Shown here: positions 7,317 through 15,279 of the stretch, piece by piece | How positions within the stretch are numbered: the first letter of the stretch is position 1 | Layout of the letters: each line of letters opens with the position of its first letter | Assembly (NCBI GenBank): GCA_934248075.1 | Contig: CAKQKH010000014.1 | Location: forward strand, 1-33,665 | Reading direction: 5' to 3' | Length of the DNA stretch: 33,665 nt | Source: an uncultured Alphaproteobacteria bacterium | Lineage (GTDB): Bacteria > Pseudomonadota > Alphaproteobacteria > RF32 > CAG-239 | Made by a program: the position numbers and the translations under genes | The notes under the pieces: model-generated | Database searches by the model: none | The model's input: only the letters and a program-made list of their open reading frames with translations | What the model was told of the DNA's origin: nothing

Positions 7317-8565
7317 GGAATCAATGGAATACAAGGCGGCGCGCAAAGATTTGTCGGTGTTTGAGCATCTCAAAAAATTGGAGTTGGAAGGCGAAACCTG
7401 CGAAGTGTTGTATTTGAGTATGCACAGTCTGCAGAATCAGAATCTGAAATTGGTTAATCGTCAGGCTTTGCAGGATACATTCACTTCAGTGTCGGCTGAT
7501 GCAAAAACGCAGATGTTTGGATTGCATAATGACGACTTGTTGGTGGTGTATAATAAAAATTGTCATGATGAGATATTGTCGGCGTTGATTAAAGTGCGTT
7601 TTTTGTTTCATGATGATCCATTGCTGGCGAATGCTGATGACTTGGAACAAGCTGGTTTTGCCAAAATATTGATTATGCCGGAACAAAAAGATGATTTGCG
7701 TAAACTGATAAACCGAATTGTGCAAGACGCGCCGGAAGTAATGCCCGAATTTAAGACGCCAAAGCTGGTGCCGGTGTCAATTTTTAATACAAGTACTAAA
7801 AAAGCCAAGCGCGGGCTGACGCCGGAGATGTTGGCCAAAGTGCAAAAGATTTTGTCGGTGGCCGATTTCTCCAGTTTTATCCGGCGGCAATCCATATGCG
7901 CGATAATTGGAAGGTCTGTTCCGCAAAGAGTGTTTGAGGAAGTTTATGTTTCTATTCCGGATTTGCGTGAAATGTTGTTGCCAGATGTGGATTTAACGTC
8001 TAATCCGTGGCTGTTTTTGTCTTTGAGCGAAACGCTGGACAAACGTGTACTGGAAACAATCAATCGTCACGATGATGGCGCGCTGATTGGTAACTTTAGT
8101 GTAAACATAAATGTTTCAACGATTTTGTCAGATGATTTTTTGGCGTTTGATGACAATATTAATGTATCAATGCGCTCGAGTATTATTTTGGAGTTGCAGT
8201 TGGTTGATATTTTTAGCGATATTAAATCTTTTATTTTGGCGCGAACGTTTGCTCAGGCCAGAGGCTATAAGGTTTGTATTGATGGTATCACGGTAGATAA
8301 GTTGAAGTATCTGAATCGGACAAATTTGAATTGTGATTTGATGAAAATAGTTTGGCACCCGAGCTTTTTGGATATTATACATGAAGACAGGCATTTTATG
8401 GATTATGTTAATAAGGCCGAAAGAGCTAAAATGATTTTGTGCCGCATTGATGATCCTAGGGCTATTGAAGTTGGAAACTCGTTGGGAATCAATTTATATC
8501 AGGGGCGCTATGTGCAAAGATTGTTGAGCCAGCATTCTACGCGCGTCTCTTTTTCTCAAAAATAA
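7306..8565 (+). CDS. Degenerate EAL-domain protein, copy 2
   Basis: 419 residues, paralogous to the upstream protein along its length: RQSICAIIG, SNPWLFLSLSETLDK, FSVNINVSTILSDDF, IDGITVDKLKYLN, MKIVWHPSF and a final GNSLGINLYQGRYVQ. The EAL motif position reads FEEVY and the DDFGxG position reads IDGITVD, so catalysis is unlikely here too. The chosen ATG (7306) overlaps the upstream stop and follows a tggggc site 7 nt away, which suggests translational coupling and possibly a heteromeric complex. The longer open frame from 7240 is only read-back into copy 1. A strong terminator follows. Function is unknown; candidate roles are c-di-GMP binding without hydrolysis, or a scaffold. Confidence 0.75.
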   Translation: MAIEESMEYKAARKDLSVFEHLKKLELEGETCEVLYLSMHSLQNQNLKLVNRQALQDTFTSVSADAKTQMFGLHNDDLLVVYNKNCHDEILSALIKVRFLFHDDPLLANADDLEQAGFAKILIMPEQKDDLRKLINRIVQDAPEVMPEFKTPKLVPVSIFNTSTKKAKRGLTPEMLAKVQKILSVADFSSFIRRQSICAIIGRSVPQRVFEEVYVSIPDLREMLLPDVDLTSNPWLFLSLSETLDKRVLETINRHDDGALIGNFSVNINVSTILSDDFLAFDDNINVSMRSSIILELQLVDIFSDIKSFILARTFAQARGYKVCIDGITVDKLKYLNRTNLNCDLMKIVWHPSFLDIIHEDRHFMDYVNKAERAKMILCRIDDPRAIEVGNSLGINLYQGRYVQRLLSQHSTRVSFSQK

Positions 8566-8568
8566 ATA

Positions 8569-8603
8569 ACGGCCTCATCTGGTGTAATGAGGCCGTCTTT
8601 TTT
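8569..8603. terminator. Bidirectional terminator between EAL-like pair and DUF465 gene
   Basis: Perfect 10-bp stem acggcctcat (8569-8578) / atgaggccgt (8587-8596), with T-rich sequence on both sides. It serves the convergent transcripts ending at 8565 (plus) and 8615 (minus). Confidence 0.88.
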
Positions 8604-8614
8604 GAGAAGAGAGA

Positions 8615-8791
8615 CTACTGTGCTTGCAAAATTCTTCTGAGCATTTCGTCCTTTTTACGAAGCTTCTCCTTCTTGAGTTGCTCAATTCGAATCATGTTTT
8701 TCCAGACATGGCTTTCTTCCTCCCGAATGGCGGAATCGAGCTCGGCATGTTGGATTTTAAGGCTTTCCATTGTGGTATCAATATACTCCAT
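8615..8791 (-). CDS. DUF465 (YdcH-like) small protein
   Basis: A 58-residue, highly charged helical protein with the DUF465 pattern: LKIQHAELDSAIREEE near the start and IEQLKKEKLRKKDEM near the end. Members are common in proteobacteria and have no settled function. The start at 8791 has an excellent aaggagg 7 nt upstream; the longer open frame to 8854 is not supported. Confidence 0.82.
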   Translation of the reverse strand: MEYIDTTMESLKIQHAELDSAIREEESHVWKNMIRIEQLKKEKLRKKDEMLRRILQAQ

Positions 8792-8870
8792 AGGGAATCC
8801 TCCTTTGCTGATTATGTTGCTATTATAATTTATTTTTTTGAAAATTACCAGCAAAAAGAATCAGCTAAGG

Positions 8871-9743
8871 TTATTTTGATGATTCCTCTAAGGCTAGCTT
8901 TAGTTTTATAAGGTAAGTAAAGATGTGATAATCCGGCCAAGAGCAGATTTTTTCAAAGTAAAAAAACTGGTCGAAGCTATATGAGCGATTTTTAAAAACG
9001 TCGCCGCCGGGGATCTTTTTGTGCAACTGATATTCGTAGCTTTTGCAGTAATAATGATTCATTTGGATATCCAGCTCATCAACATTTTTGCAAAAACCAT
9101 AATAGATTAAGGGGTGATCAGGAACATATACGCCAAAGTATTTTAGCTTGATAATGTGCGCAATGTGAAAGTTTTGGACGTATCCGTACCAATCAGTGTT
9201 GAAAAATGTTTTTTGAGTGTGGATGAAATGTGAGGCAATGGTGTAGGTTTCGGTAACCAGACTGCTTTTTTCGGTCAAATTGCCGGCTGAAGAGAAAAAT
9301 TTCCAATACACAAAGGCAGATGGCTTTTTTTGGTGCTTTTGCAGCCATTCTTTTATGTCATTATAGCGGTTGGGAACAATAAACTCATCAAGATCAACAA
9401 AGCCAAGCCAATTGGTCTCATCTTTGTAGGTATCAAGACAGTGCTTGTAGGCGGACATTTGACCATACGGATGCGGCCAATCAGTTAGGGTGATCAAGCC
9501 GGCGGCAATGTATGGCTTTAAGATCTTTTGGTAGTCGTCAGAGGAAAAATTGTTGTAAAGATAAAAATGATCAACTCCGATGATTTTGTAAAATTCTATC
9601 CATTCACGCAGATATGGCGCTTCATTTTTAAAAATAGCGCATATGGAAACGTAGTGTTTTTTAGGGTGTGTACGAGGACTAATCAGAGAGATAATTAATG
9701 AATATATGAAGTTGCGTATGAGTTTGCCGATATTGCGTAACAT
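8871..9743 (-). CDS. Glycosyltransferase, GT92/GT2-like
   Basis: 290 residues of GT-A type. Near the N-terminus is YVSICAIFKNEAPYLREWIEFY, followed by GVDHFYLYNN and the metal-binding DLDEFI (a DxD form), as in the GT92/DUF23-like and Glyco_tranf_2_4 families. A short hydrophobic stretch (RNFIYSLIISLI) precedes the domain and may tether it to the membrane. Donor and acceptor are unknown; cell-surface polysaccharide is a guess from the family. The start at 9743 has ggag 7 nt upstream; the frame to 9785 lacks a site. It is a single gene without a visible glycan cluster around it. Confidence 0.8.
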   Translation of the reverse strand: MLRNIGKLIRNFIYSLIISLISPRTHPKKHYVSICAIFKNEAPYLREWIEFYKIIGVDHFYLYNNFSSDDYQKILKPYIAAGLITLTDWPHPYGQMSAYKHCLDTYKDETNWLGFVDLDEFIVPNRYNDIKEWLQKHQKKPSAFVYWKFFSSAGNLTEKSSLVTETYTIASHFIHTQKTFFNTDWYGYVQNFHIAHIIKLKYFGVYVPDHPLIYYGFCKNVDELDIQMNHYYCKSYEYQLHKKIPGGDVFKNRSYSFDQFFYFEKICSWPDYHIFTYLIKLKLALEESSK

Positions 9744-9964
9744 TTTGTCGCTCCATTGTGGTGTAACATAAATATTTGCTATCATATGATATGACTAAAG
9801 GCAAGAAAAATTATGGAAAAGGTTTGTCTTCTAAAATTGAGGGAACAAGGACATTGTTGTCAGATAACTTGTGTTAACAAAAAAACAAATGAACTGATGA
9901 CAGATTTTTTATAATTTTTTACTATGCCTTAACTTTGACGATGAACTTTAACCGTTTGGAGCAT

Positions 9965-9990
9965 AAAAAAATCTCTCCGAAGAGAGATTC
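9965..9990 (-). terminator. Terminator of tRNA-Leu
   Basis: Minus strand: 8-bp stem aatctctc/gagagatt closed by a uucg tetraloop, followed by seven U. It sits 4 nt past the tRNA 3' end. The 9786-9964 stretch beyond it is AT-rich and I see nothing definite in it. Confidence 0.88.
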
Positions 9991-9993
9991 TTT

Positions 9994-10079
9994 TGGTGCC
10001 CTGGAGAAGACTTGAACTTCCACTGGCTGAGCCAACATGCACCTGAAGCATGCGCGTCTACCAATTCCGCCACCAGGGC
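9994..10079 (-). tRNA. tRNA-Leu (anticodon CAG)
   Basis: 86 nt including an encoded CCA. The 7-bp acceptor GCCCTGG/CCAGGGC is perfect, the D arm contains AATTGGTAGACGCG, and the anticodon stem CATGC/GCATG encloses the loop TTCAGGT with anticodon CAG. A long variable arm (class II, typical of Leu) and the T arm GTTCAAGTC follow. It reads CUG codons. Confidence 0.96.
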
Positions 10080-10124
10080 ATAAGTTTCAAATTAACAGAA
10101 CTCTATATATCCTTAAAAATTTTA

Positions 10125-10949
10125 TTAGTCAAGAAACTTATTTAAATATCCGTAAGAATCCATAAGCAAAACCGAGCCTAAAATCAATCGGTAAATTACA
10201 AATGGTAAAAAGGTTGATTTTTTGAGCCACCACATAACAATGTAAATAGCAATAATTGAGGCGATAAAAGAATATGTTATGCCATCAATACTGTATATTA
10301 GCTCATTAAGATTTTGTTGTTGATACAGCTCAAACGCAACCAGCGCGGCGGCGGCGATAATTGCCGGAATAGATAGCAACATAGAAAATTTGGCGGCTTC
10401 TCGTCTTTCCATGCTTAAGAATCTGGCCATGGTGATGGTGATGCCGGAGCGGCTAGTTCCCGGAATGAGCGCCAGACATTGCGCACAGCCGATAAGAAAG
10501 GCGTCAATTACGCCTAAATGTCTGATTTCTCGAATCGTCATTCCCCATTTGTCGGCGACATAAAGAAGTAATCCGTATCCTAGAATAGTCCAGCCGATTA
10601 ATTTGGTGTTTCTGACCCATTCCATTCCGGTTTCTTTAAGCAGGTAGCCGACAACAATAATTGGCAAAGTGCCGACAACAACCAGCCAAAAGATTTTGGC
10701 GCCATCATTGCTGAAAGTCGGAATAAATTTGGTCTTGAATAAGCCTTTGATTATTGACCAGATAGTCTCTGAAAAATAAATCATTACAGCTAAAATGGAG
10801 CCGACATGAACCGCAACATCTAGAGCTATGCCTTGGTCTGGAAAAGTGGTGAATTTGGAGAAAAGTATTAGGTGTCCGGAAGAACTAACCGGCAAAAATT
10901 CTGTCAGCCCTTGCAGGGTTGAGAGCAATATTAAATGTAAATCAGTCAC
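10125..10949 (-). CDS. uppP: Undecaprenyl-diphosphatase UppP
   Basis: Integral membrane enzyme that converts undecaprenyl diphosphate to the monophosphate, recycling the lipid carrier for peptidoglycan and other glycans; it also confers bacitracin tolerance. 274 residues is the usual length. Hallmark motifs are LQGLTEFLPVSSSGHL at the N-terminus and PGTSRSG around residue 164, with about eight hydrophobic segments. The start is GTG at 10949, 3 nt after the stop of the upstream receiver protein, so the two are co-transcribed. Confidence 0.96.
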   Translation of the reverse strand: MTDLHLILLSTLQGLTEFLPVSSSGHLILFSKFTTFPDQGIALDVAVHVGSILAVMIYFSETIWSIIKGLFKTKFIPTFSNDGAKIFWLVVVGTLPIIVVGYLLKETGMEWVRNTKLIGWTILGYGLLLYVADKWGMTIREIRHLGVIDAFLIGCAQCLALIPGTSRSGITITMARFLSMERREAAKFSMLLSIPAIIAAAALVAFELYQQQNLNELIYSIDGITYSFIASIIAIYIVMWWLKKSTFLPFVIYRLILGSVLLMDSYGYLNKFLD

Positions 10950-10952
10950 TTA

Positions 10953-11378
10953 TTATACTCTTTCTTGTTTGATGCCAAATGCGGTGCAAATACGTTTTTT
11001 TAGGGCTAATGGAGAAATCGGTTTTACAAGATATTCCTGAATTCCGAGATCTTTGGCCTCAAGTACGGTTTTTTCTTTGGTGTCAACCGTAATCATAATG
11101 ATGGGGGTGCTTTTATTGCCGTCAAGAGAACCGGATTTTATAACTTTAGCCAATTCAAGCCCATTTTGTCCAGGCATTTGCTGGTCTAAAAGGATTACAT
11201 CAATTTTAAAACTATGCAGAAGTTCAATTGCTTCTTCGGTTGAAGTCGCTTCCTTAGTGTTTTTGATTCCAATTTGATAAAGCGCGGTTTTGGTAAATGT
11301 GCGCGAAAATTTATCATCATCAACAATTAAACAAACAATGGAATCCCAAACAATTTGTTTATGTGTATTTTCAATCAT
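10953..11378 (-). CDS. Single-domain response regulator (CheY-like receiver)
   Basis: 141 residues consisting only of a REC domain. The acidic pocket is Asp20-Asp22 (VDDD), the phosphoacceptor is Asp65 (LLDQQMP), and Thr97 and Lys119 (LVKP) complete the active site. No output domain follows, so it acts by protein-protein contact, as CheY or DivK-type proteins do. No histidine kinase is nearby. It is co-transcribed with uppP, an unusual partner. A gaggtg site precedes the ATG. Confidence 0.92.
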   Translation of the reverse strand: MIENTHKQIVWDSIVCLIVDDDKFSRTFTKTALYQIGIKNTKEATSTEEAIELLHSFKIDVILLDQQMPGQNGLELAKVIKSGSLDGNKSTPIIMITVDTKEKTVLEAKDLGIQEYLVKPISPLALKKRICTAFGIKQERV

Positions 11379-11425
11379 ATTGCACCTCGTAAGCGTATAA
11401 ACAAAATGAATCTTACAATATTAGT

Positions 11426-12256
11426 TTATAAAATAAAACAAAAATCATCAGCTTTGTTTATATTTAATAGTGACGGCGGGTTGAATTTGGTTCCATTGGC
11501 GGAGGCACCCCAATGTAAATGCGGTCCGGTAGCTCGTCCGGTTTGCCCAACCAGCCCAAGAATATCGCCTTGTTGCACGGTGTCGCCACGTTTTACATTA
11601 ATTTGCTGGAGGTGTGCGTAGATGGTGTGCAAACCATGGCCGTGATCTAAAATCACGACATTGCCAGAATAAAACAGATTCGGTTGGGCCAAGGTTACAG
11701 TTCCAGCTGCTGGCGCTTTAACCTCAGTTCCGGCTTTGGCCGCAATATCCATACCTGCGTGAGGATTTTTTTTGACTCCGTTCATGATTCTTTGGCCGCC
11801 AAAATTGCCACTGACGCGGCCGTTAAGGGGCATGATGAATCCTTTTTGCCAATATGGTTGGTCGCTTTGGGTTTGCAGAGCGGCGCGAACTACTTTTTGC
11901 TCAAATTCAATGTCGCGTAGATCGGCGTCTGACGGCGTTACTTTGCGCGGTGGAATCCCTTTGATGTTTTGGATATCCCATGCGTAAGGAGATATTGCAA
12001 ATTTGTATTCATGCATAGAATCGGAATCTTGCACCTTAAGATGAGCCTGGCTGGCTTCATCTCGGCCAAGAGCCAGCAAAAAAGTTCCGTCTGCAGCTAC
12101 CGGAATGTTGTGATTATTAAAAATTACAGATGTTGCACCTTGGGCGTGTCCGACCAAAATTTCACCTTGGACAGCTTTGCCGCAGAGTTCTACAGCGTGA
12201 GAAGTTGAAGCAAACAATAAGCAGCTAAAAATTAAACAAATCGGTTTGCAATGCAT
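11426..12256 (-). CDS. M23 family metallopeptidase, periplasmic
   Basis: Predicted peptidoglycan endopeptidase of the LytM/M23 type, or a catalytically competent murein hydrolase. Start at 12256 (agga 7 nt upstream) gives a Sec signal peptide ending near ASTSHA. The C-terminal ~110 residues hold the peptidase: HAGMD (His166, Asp170) and HLH (His246, His248) give the zinc site, with IYAHL contributing His215. The region between signal and peptidase is a probable beta domain, of the sort seen in these proteins. The longer frame to 12325 lies inside xseA. It overlaps the end of xseA by about 32 nt and is probably co-transcribed. Confidence 0.92.
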   Translation of the reverse strand: MHCKPICLIFSCLLFASTSHAVELCGKAVQGEILVGHAQGATSVIFNNHNIPVAADGTFLLALGRDEASQAHLKVQDSDSMHEYKFAISPYAWDIQNIKGIPPRKVTPSDADLRDIEFEQKVVRAALQTQSDQPYWQKGFIMPLNGRVSGNFGGQRIMNGVKKNPHAGMDIAAKAGTEVKAPAAGTVTLAQPNLFYSGNVVILDHGHGLHTIYAHLQQINVKRGDTVQQGDILGLVGQTGRATGPHLHWGASANGTKFNPPSLLNINKADDFCFIL

Positions 12257-13586
12257 TTTCTTTTCCTGTTTTTGTAGTTTTTGGTTTGGTTGATTTAGAT
12301 ATATCAGTTTTGATGCTACCATCATAAAAGCGAATTTCTATCTTATCGGATTGTCGTGCCGCTGATGCGGTATATAGGGTCTGTCCATCTTGGTTTTTGA
12401 CCCAGGCAAAGCCACGTTTTAGCACCGAATCGACGGACACTGATTGCAGACGAGTAAGCAAATTGTTTAGATATTCTTGTTTTTTTTCAAAAATATTTTT
12501 AACATAATATGGTTTCAGGCCGCAGAGTTCTAATTTGTCAGATTTGGTTTTTAGCAAGTTTTTGAACGATATGTTCAATCTTTCCCAGCGGTCATCAAAT
12601 TTTTGGGTTACTTCGTGAAGAATTTGCTCAAGGTTTGGAATGCCCCGCGACAAACCTTGCAAAGCAGTTTTGCGCTCGCTAAAGTAGCGGTTGGTTCCGT
12701 TTAGTAAACGCGCGTTCAAAGTGTGTAATTGAGCTGATAATTCATTTTTGACGGGAACGGCAAATTCGGCGGCGCCGGTCGGGGTGGGGGCTCGTTTGTC
12801 GGCAACGTAATCTATAAGCATGGTGTCGGTCTCGTGGCCAACTGCGGAAATTATCGGGATTTCAGATTCATATACGGCACGGATTACACATTCTTCATTA
12901 AAGGGCCATAAATCTTCCAAACTGCCGCCGCCGCGCGCGACAATTAAAACATCAGGGCGACAAAGCTGACCAGATGATGGCAACGCGTTAAATGCTCTAA
13001 TTGCAGCGGCCACTTTTTCGGCGGCGCCTTCGCCCTGAACCGGAGTTGGCCAAAGCAAAATATGAGAAGGAAAACGATCGCGCACACGGTGAATGATGTC
13101 TCTGATGACAGCTCCGCTGGCCGATGTTACAACGCCAATGGTTTGCGGCAAAAAGGGAATCGGCTTTTTGTGAGAGGCGTCAAATAAACCTTCGGCGGCA
13201 AATTGCTTTTTGCGCTCTTCCAAAAGCTTAAGCAATGCTCCGGCGCCGGCAACTTCCATATCTTCTATGACAAGTTGATAAGATGACTTTCCGGCAAATG
13301 TGGTAATTTTACCTGTGGCGATAACCTCAAGCCCATCTTCAGGCTTGAACGGCAAGCGAAGGGCAACGCCTTTCCATATAACAGCTGATAGGGCGGCGTT
13401 TTCATCTTTTAGAGATAAATACCAGTGTCCGGAATCCGCGCGTTTGGCTCCGAAAATTTCTCCTTTAATTCGTACTTTGGCAAAAGCTGTTTCAACAAAA
13501 CGCTTGATTTCAGCGGAAATTTCACTAACGCTGAATTCTGGAGTTTGTTTGGGTTCGCCGTATGCGTATGACAATAAATCTTCCAT
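12225..13586 (-). CDS. xseA: Exodeoxyribonuclease VII large subunit
   Basis: XseA, the large subunit of exonuclease VII, which degrades single-stranded DNA to oligonucleotides. 453 residues. The N-terminal OB-fold (~15-110) begins EFSVSEISAEIKRFVE. The catalytic domain follows with the family motifs GVVTSASGAVIRDI, ARGGGSLEDLW and SAVGHETD, then APTPTGAAE. The C-terminal part is long and helical, as expected. The small subunit xseB is not adjacent. Confidence 0.96.
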   Translation of the reverse strand: MEDLLSYAYGEPKQTPEFSVSEISAEIKRFVETAFAKVRIKGEIFGAKRADSGHWYLSLKDENAALSAVIWKGVALRLPFKPEDGLEVIATGKITTFAGKSSYQLVIEDMEVAGAGALLKLLEERKKQFAAEGLFDASHKKPIPFLPQTIGVVTSASGAVIRDIIHRVRDRFPSHILLWPTPVQGEGAAEKVAAAIRAFNALPSSGQLCRPDVLIVARGGGSLEDLWPFNEECVIRAVYESEIPIISAVGHETDTMLIDYVADKRAPTPTGAAEFAVPVKNELSAQLHTLNARLLNGTNRYFSERKTALQGLSRGIPNLEQILHEVTQKFDDRWERLNISFKNLLKTKSDKLELCGLKPYYVKNIFEKKQEYLNNLLTRLQSVSVDSVLKRGFAWVKNQDGQTLYTASAARQSDKIEIRFYDGSIKTDISKSTKPKTTKTGKENALQTDLFNF

Positions 13587-13752
13587 TTGTGTGACCTCAA
13601 ATATTGGTGATTTTATATGCTTTTGATTGAGTTGTTAAGAGGATATTGAACTATGTGGAAGATATTTTGCATATGGATTATCAAGCGGAATGTTGGAGTT
13701 TTTTGTATGTGATTCTTATTGATTTAATCCTTGTTTCTATTCATTGTTTTGT

Positions 13753-13781
13753 TTGACATTGTAAAAAATTTAATGTACAAT
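13753..13781 (+). promoter_or_regulatory. Near-perfect sigma-70 promoter upstream of HigA-like gene
   Basis: TTGACA (13753-13758), exactly 17 bp, TACAAT (13776-13781). It is the best promoter match in the window. The start of transcription should fall near 13788, inside the palindrome described next, giving a leader of about 280 nt before the HTH gene. Confidence 0.75.
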
Positions 13782-13782
13782 T

Positions 13783-13810
13783 TATTATCGTTTATCGATA
13801 GGCGATAATA
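13783..13810. promoter_or_regulatory. 28-bp palindromic operator candidate
   Basis: Arms tattatcg (13783-13790) and cgataata (13803-13810) are perfect inverted repeats, and the 8-bp tatcgata (13793-13800) between them is itself a palindrome on the same centre; only the tt/gg pairs between arm and core mismatch. It overlaps the predicted start site, the place expected for autorepression. The likely binder is the HigA-like protein encoded at 14069. Confidence 0.65.
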
Positions 13811-13831
13811 TTAGTTAAATCAATGCGATGT

Positions 13832-13979
13832 TTTAGGTGTTTTGGCATTTAGGTGTTTTGGCATTTAGGTGTTTTGGCATTTAGGTGTTTTGGCATTTAG
13901 GTGTTTTGGCATTTAGGTGTTTCGGGCATTTAGGTGTTTCGGGCATTTAGGTGTTTCGGGCATTTAGGTGTTTTGGGCA
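13832..13979 (+). repeat. Nine-copy 16/17-bp tandem repeat in the leader
   Basis: Five copies of tttaggtgttttggca (16 bp; 13832-13911), three of tttaggtgtttcgggca (17 bp; 13912-13962) and one of tttaggtgttttgggca (13963-13979), head to tail without spacers. Every frame on both strands meets a stop within about three copies, so it is noncoding. The change of variant partway along suggests growth by slippage from two founder units. It sits between promoter and gene, in the predicted transcript. It could be a variable-number switch, a protein-binding array or an RNA element. Confidence 0.9.
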
Positions 13980-14068
13980 TGTAATTATACACTTTGTGCA
14001 GAATTATGTCTTATGCCAGAGGATAATGGTTGCCTTAATTAAATTGATAATGTGAAAAGGATAGGTCA

Positions 14069-14365
14069 ATGGTTGAATTGGAAAACAAAGGGGTAAGCGA
14101 AATTAAGAGGCTTTGCGCTGTTTATGGAATTTCTCCGATTGAATTGTCTTTGTATCTGCAAACTACCTGGACCAGAATCTATGAAATATTATCAGGAAAG
14201 CGAAGGATTACTCCAGACACTGATATTAGGCTTTGTCATTTTTTTAATTTGACTCCCGGATATTTTGCCGGATTACAGCTGGAGTATGATTTGCAGATAT
14301 CCGAAAATATGTTGGCGGATAGTTTGAAAGCTTTGCCGACAGTTGATAAGACCGTGAAAATATAA
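14069..14365 (+). CDS. Orphan HigA-like HTH antitoxin/regulator
   Basis: 98 residues with the XRE/HigA arrangement: a helix-turn-helix over ~15-50 (ISPIELSLYLQTTWTRIYEI), then LSGKRRITPDTDIRLCHFFNLTPGYFAGLQLEYDL, a close match to the HigA signature in which antitoxin and repressor functions are combined. No HigB/RelE toxin lies on either side: upstream is the repeat array, downstream is ftsY on the other strand. An aaagga site lies 7 nt before the ATG. It probably represses its own promoter at 13753-13810. Whether it partners a toxin elsewhere is unknown. Confidence 0.82.
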   Translation: MVELENKGVSEIKRLCAVYGISPIELSLYLQTTWTRIYEILSGKRRITPDTDIRLCHFFNLTPGYFAGLQLEYDLQISENMLADSLKALPTVDKTVKI

Positions 14366-14370
14366 TGGTT

Positions 14371-15279
14371 TTATCTTAATTCTAGCAGGCTTTGGCTATA
14401 TTCTTTAGCGTTAAATTTTTGCAAATCTTCAATACCTTCGCCAATTCCGATAAAATATACCGGAGTAGGGCATTCGGTGGCGATTGCTGCTAAAATTCCG
14501 CCTTTGGCAGTGCCATCAAGCTTGTTGATTATCAGGCCGTTAATATTAACCGTCTTTTGGAATACTTTTACTTGATCAAGCGCGTTTTGTCCGGTGGTCG
14601 CATCTAAACAGAGCAAAGTATGATGAGGCGCATCGGGCAACACTTTTTTGATTACTCGCACAATTTTTTGCAATTCTTCAATCAGATTGGTTTTGTTTTG
14701 CAACCGGCCTGCTGTGTCAATAAAGACAAGGTCGTCATTTTGTCTGATAGCTTCTTGCAAACCATCAAAGCACAAACCGGCGGCATCACATCCGTGCGGA
14801 CCGCAGAAAACCCGAACATTGTTGCGTTGTCCCCACACGCTCAGTTGCTCCACAGCCGCGGCGCGAAACGTATCGGCGGCAATCAGAGAAATTTTTTTGT
14901 CTTTAAATCTGGCGGCCAGTTTGCCAATGGTGGTGGTTTTGCCGGCTCCGTTAACTCCAACCATCATAATCACGGTCGGGTGATGATTGTTTAGGGTGAA
15001 TTTTTGTTCGCATGGCGCCAAAATATTTTGCAGTGAGGCTGATAAATATCGGCGTATTTCTTGATCGTCAGCGTTTTTATCAATTTTTTGCGCGGAAAAA
15101 TCTTTGATTATTTTAGTGGCGGCAAGAGTTCCCATATCGGCACAAATCAATAGTTCCTCCAAATCTTCCAGAGTTGCGGAATCTAATTTTTTAGTGCTGA
15201 AAATTCCTTTTAATCCGGAAGTTAGAGGCGTCGATGATTTTTTGAGGCCAAAACTTAATTTAGACAGCCAGTTAGTCAT
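14371..15279 (-). CDS. ftsY: Signal recognition particle receptor FtsY
   Basis: FtsY, the SRP receptor GTPase that docks ribosome-SRP complexes at the membrane. About 302 residues: a short N domain and the G domain, without the long acidic A domain. Motifs are GVNGAGKTTTIGKLA (P-loop), DTFRAAA, DTAGR and NKLDGTAKGG. The start at 15279 has aaggag 7 nt upstream and overlaps the stop of the preceding gene by 8 nt; the frame to 15315 reads back into that gene. Convergent with the HigA-like gene, only 5 nt apart. Confidence 0.96.
   Translation of the reverse strand: MTNWLSKLSFGLKKSSTPLTSGLKGIFSTKKLDSATLEDLEELLICADMGTLAATKIIKDFSAQKIDKNADDQEIRRYLSASLQNILAPCEQKFTLNNHHPTVIMMVGVNGAGKTTTIGKLAARFKDKKISLIAADTFRAAAVEQLSVWGQRNNVRVFCGPHGCDAAGLCFDGLQEAIRQNDDLVFIDTAGRLQNKTNLIEELQKIVRVIKKVLPDAPHHTLLCLDATTGQNALDQVKVFQKTVNINGLIINKLDGTAKGGILAAIATECPTPVYFIGIGEGIEDLQKFNAKEYSQSLLELR

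Noticed and set aside
13832..13979. CRISPR-like array
   Set aside because: Units are 16-17 bp and contiguous, with no spacers, and no cas gene is in the window.
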